Origin: Pseudomonadota bacterium
Lineage (GTDB): Bacteria; Pseudomonadota; Alphaproteobacteria; Rhizobiales; Beijerinckiaceae
Reading direction: 5' to 3'
DNA length: 5,383 bases
Assembly: GCA_021780015.1 (NCBI GenBank)
Contig: JAJXZN010000179.1
Location: 1-5,383, forward strand
Shown: in pieces, positions 5,110 through 5,383 of the stretch
Numbering within the stretch: the stretch's first letter is position 1
How the letters are laid out: the number at the start of each line of letters is the position of its first letter
Made by a program: the position numbers and the translations under genes
The notes under the pieces: model-generated
Databases searched by the model: none
Told to the model about the DNA's origin: nothing
Seen by the model: only the letters and a program-made list of their open reading frames with translations

Positions 5110-5383
5110 GTGTCCAAGCTTGATCAGGTCGTCAAAGACATCGTCGCGGAAATGCAGGAGCGGTCGGACCGGGGCGAGGTCGCGACCTATATTCCGGAGC
5201 TTGCCGGCGTCGATCCCAAGGCTTTTGGCCTCGCCGTGATCGATGCCGATGGCCAGCTCGCTTGTGGCGGCGACTGCGATACGCCGTTCTCCATTCAAAG
5301 CATCTCGAAGGTCTTCACGCTCACTTTCGCGCTCGGCATGATCGGCGACCGGCTGTGGCGGCGCGTCGGGCGCGAGCCGTCCG
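5110..5383 (+). CDS. glsA: Glutaminase, N-terminal part (3' end outside window)
   Basis: The frame is open from GTG 5110 to the window edge (91 codons plus one base). The start is GTG because an in-frame TGA lies at 5092-5094 and GAGGGAAG ends 9 nt upstream. The translated part matches the start of the serine-dependent beta-lactamase-fold glutaminases: [10 protein letters not shown] (residues 27-36), [10 protein letters not shown] (40-49), then [11 protein letters not shown] (59-69) with the catalytic Ser64-x-x-Lys67 pair, and [11 protein letters not shown] (81-91). The enzyme hydrolyses L-glutamine to glutamate and ammonia in the cytoplasm. It is divergent from nasT across 138 bp, so it may share regulatory DNA with the nitrate regulators, though nothing seen proves common control. 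Confidence 0.93.
   Translation, partial: MSKLDQVVKDIVAEMQERSDRGEVATYIPELAGVDPKAFGLAVIDADGQLACGGDCDTPFSIQSISKVFTLTFALGMIGDRLWRRVGREPS

Noticed and set aside
1..5383. CRISPR arrays, tRNA/rRNA genes, insertion sequences or phage attachment sites
   Set aside because: No spaced direct repeats, cloverleaf-like segments, transposase frames or terminal inverted repeats were seen; the coding density and style are uniform.

Overview
The window reads as part of an assimilatory nitrate locus from a GC-rich alphaproteobacterium, most likely a member of the Hyphomicrobiales (Bradyrhizobium/Beijerinckiaceae/Methylocystaceae-like). This taxonomic guess rests on codon and GC character and on the gene order nasT-nasS, then narK-globin-flavoprotein. 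That order matches the nitrate assimilation and NO detoxification locus (nasTS, narK-bjgb-flp-nasC) described in Bradyrhizobium. No database search was possible.

Layout, following the minus strand from right to left: nasT (4971-4372) encodes an ANTAR-type RNA-binding response regulator. It overlaps nasS (4375-3152) by four bases (ATGA). NasS is a cytoplasmic nitrate sensor of the NrtA/CmpA family. A 374-bp non-coding gap follows, holding a near-consensus sigma-54 promoter (3065-3051) and a predicted untranslated leader of about 262 nt. The leader contains two successive hairpins whose six-base loops both have A at position 1 and G at position 4 (AACGGC and AACGAU). That is the signature of an ANTAR target RNA, so the antiterminator and its target are both in this window. 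Next come narK (2777-1470, nitrate/nitrite transporter), a 53-residue single-pass membrane protein (1433-1272), a single-domain haemoglobin (1247-825), and the N-terminal 273 codons of a NirB/Flp-like FAD- and NAD(P)H-binding oxidoreductase (819 to beyond position 1).

On the plus strand at the right edge, divergent from nasT, is the start of a glutaminase gene (5110 to beyond 5383), another nitrogen-metabolism gene.

Inferred working model: under nitrogen limitation RpoN (with NtrC or another activator) starts transcription ahead of narK. When nitrate is present NasS releases NasT, which binds the two-hairpin leader and allows transcription to continue. NarK moves nitrate/nitrite across the membrane, and the flavoprotein probably supplies electrons for nitrate/nitrite reduction and for the globin. 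The globin probably removes NO made during reduction. The least explained parts are the 53-aa membrane protein, the leader's missing U-tract terminator, a helix that competes with the second ANTAR hairpin, and a perfect palindrome abutting the sigma-54 -24 element.
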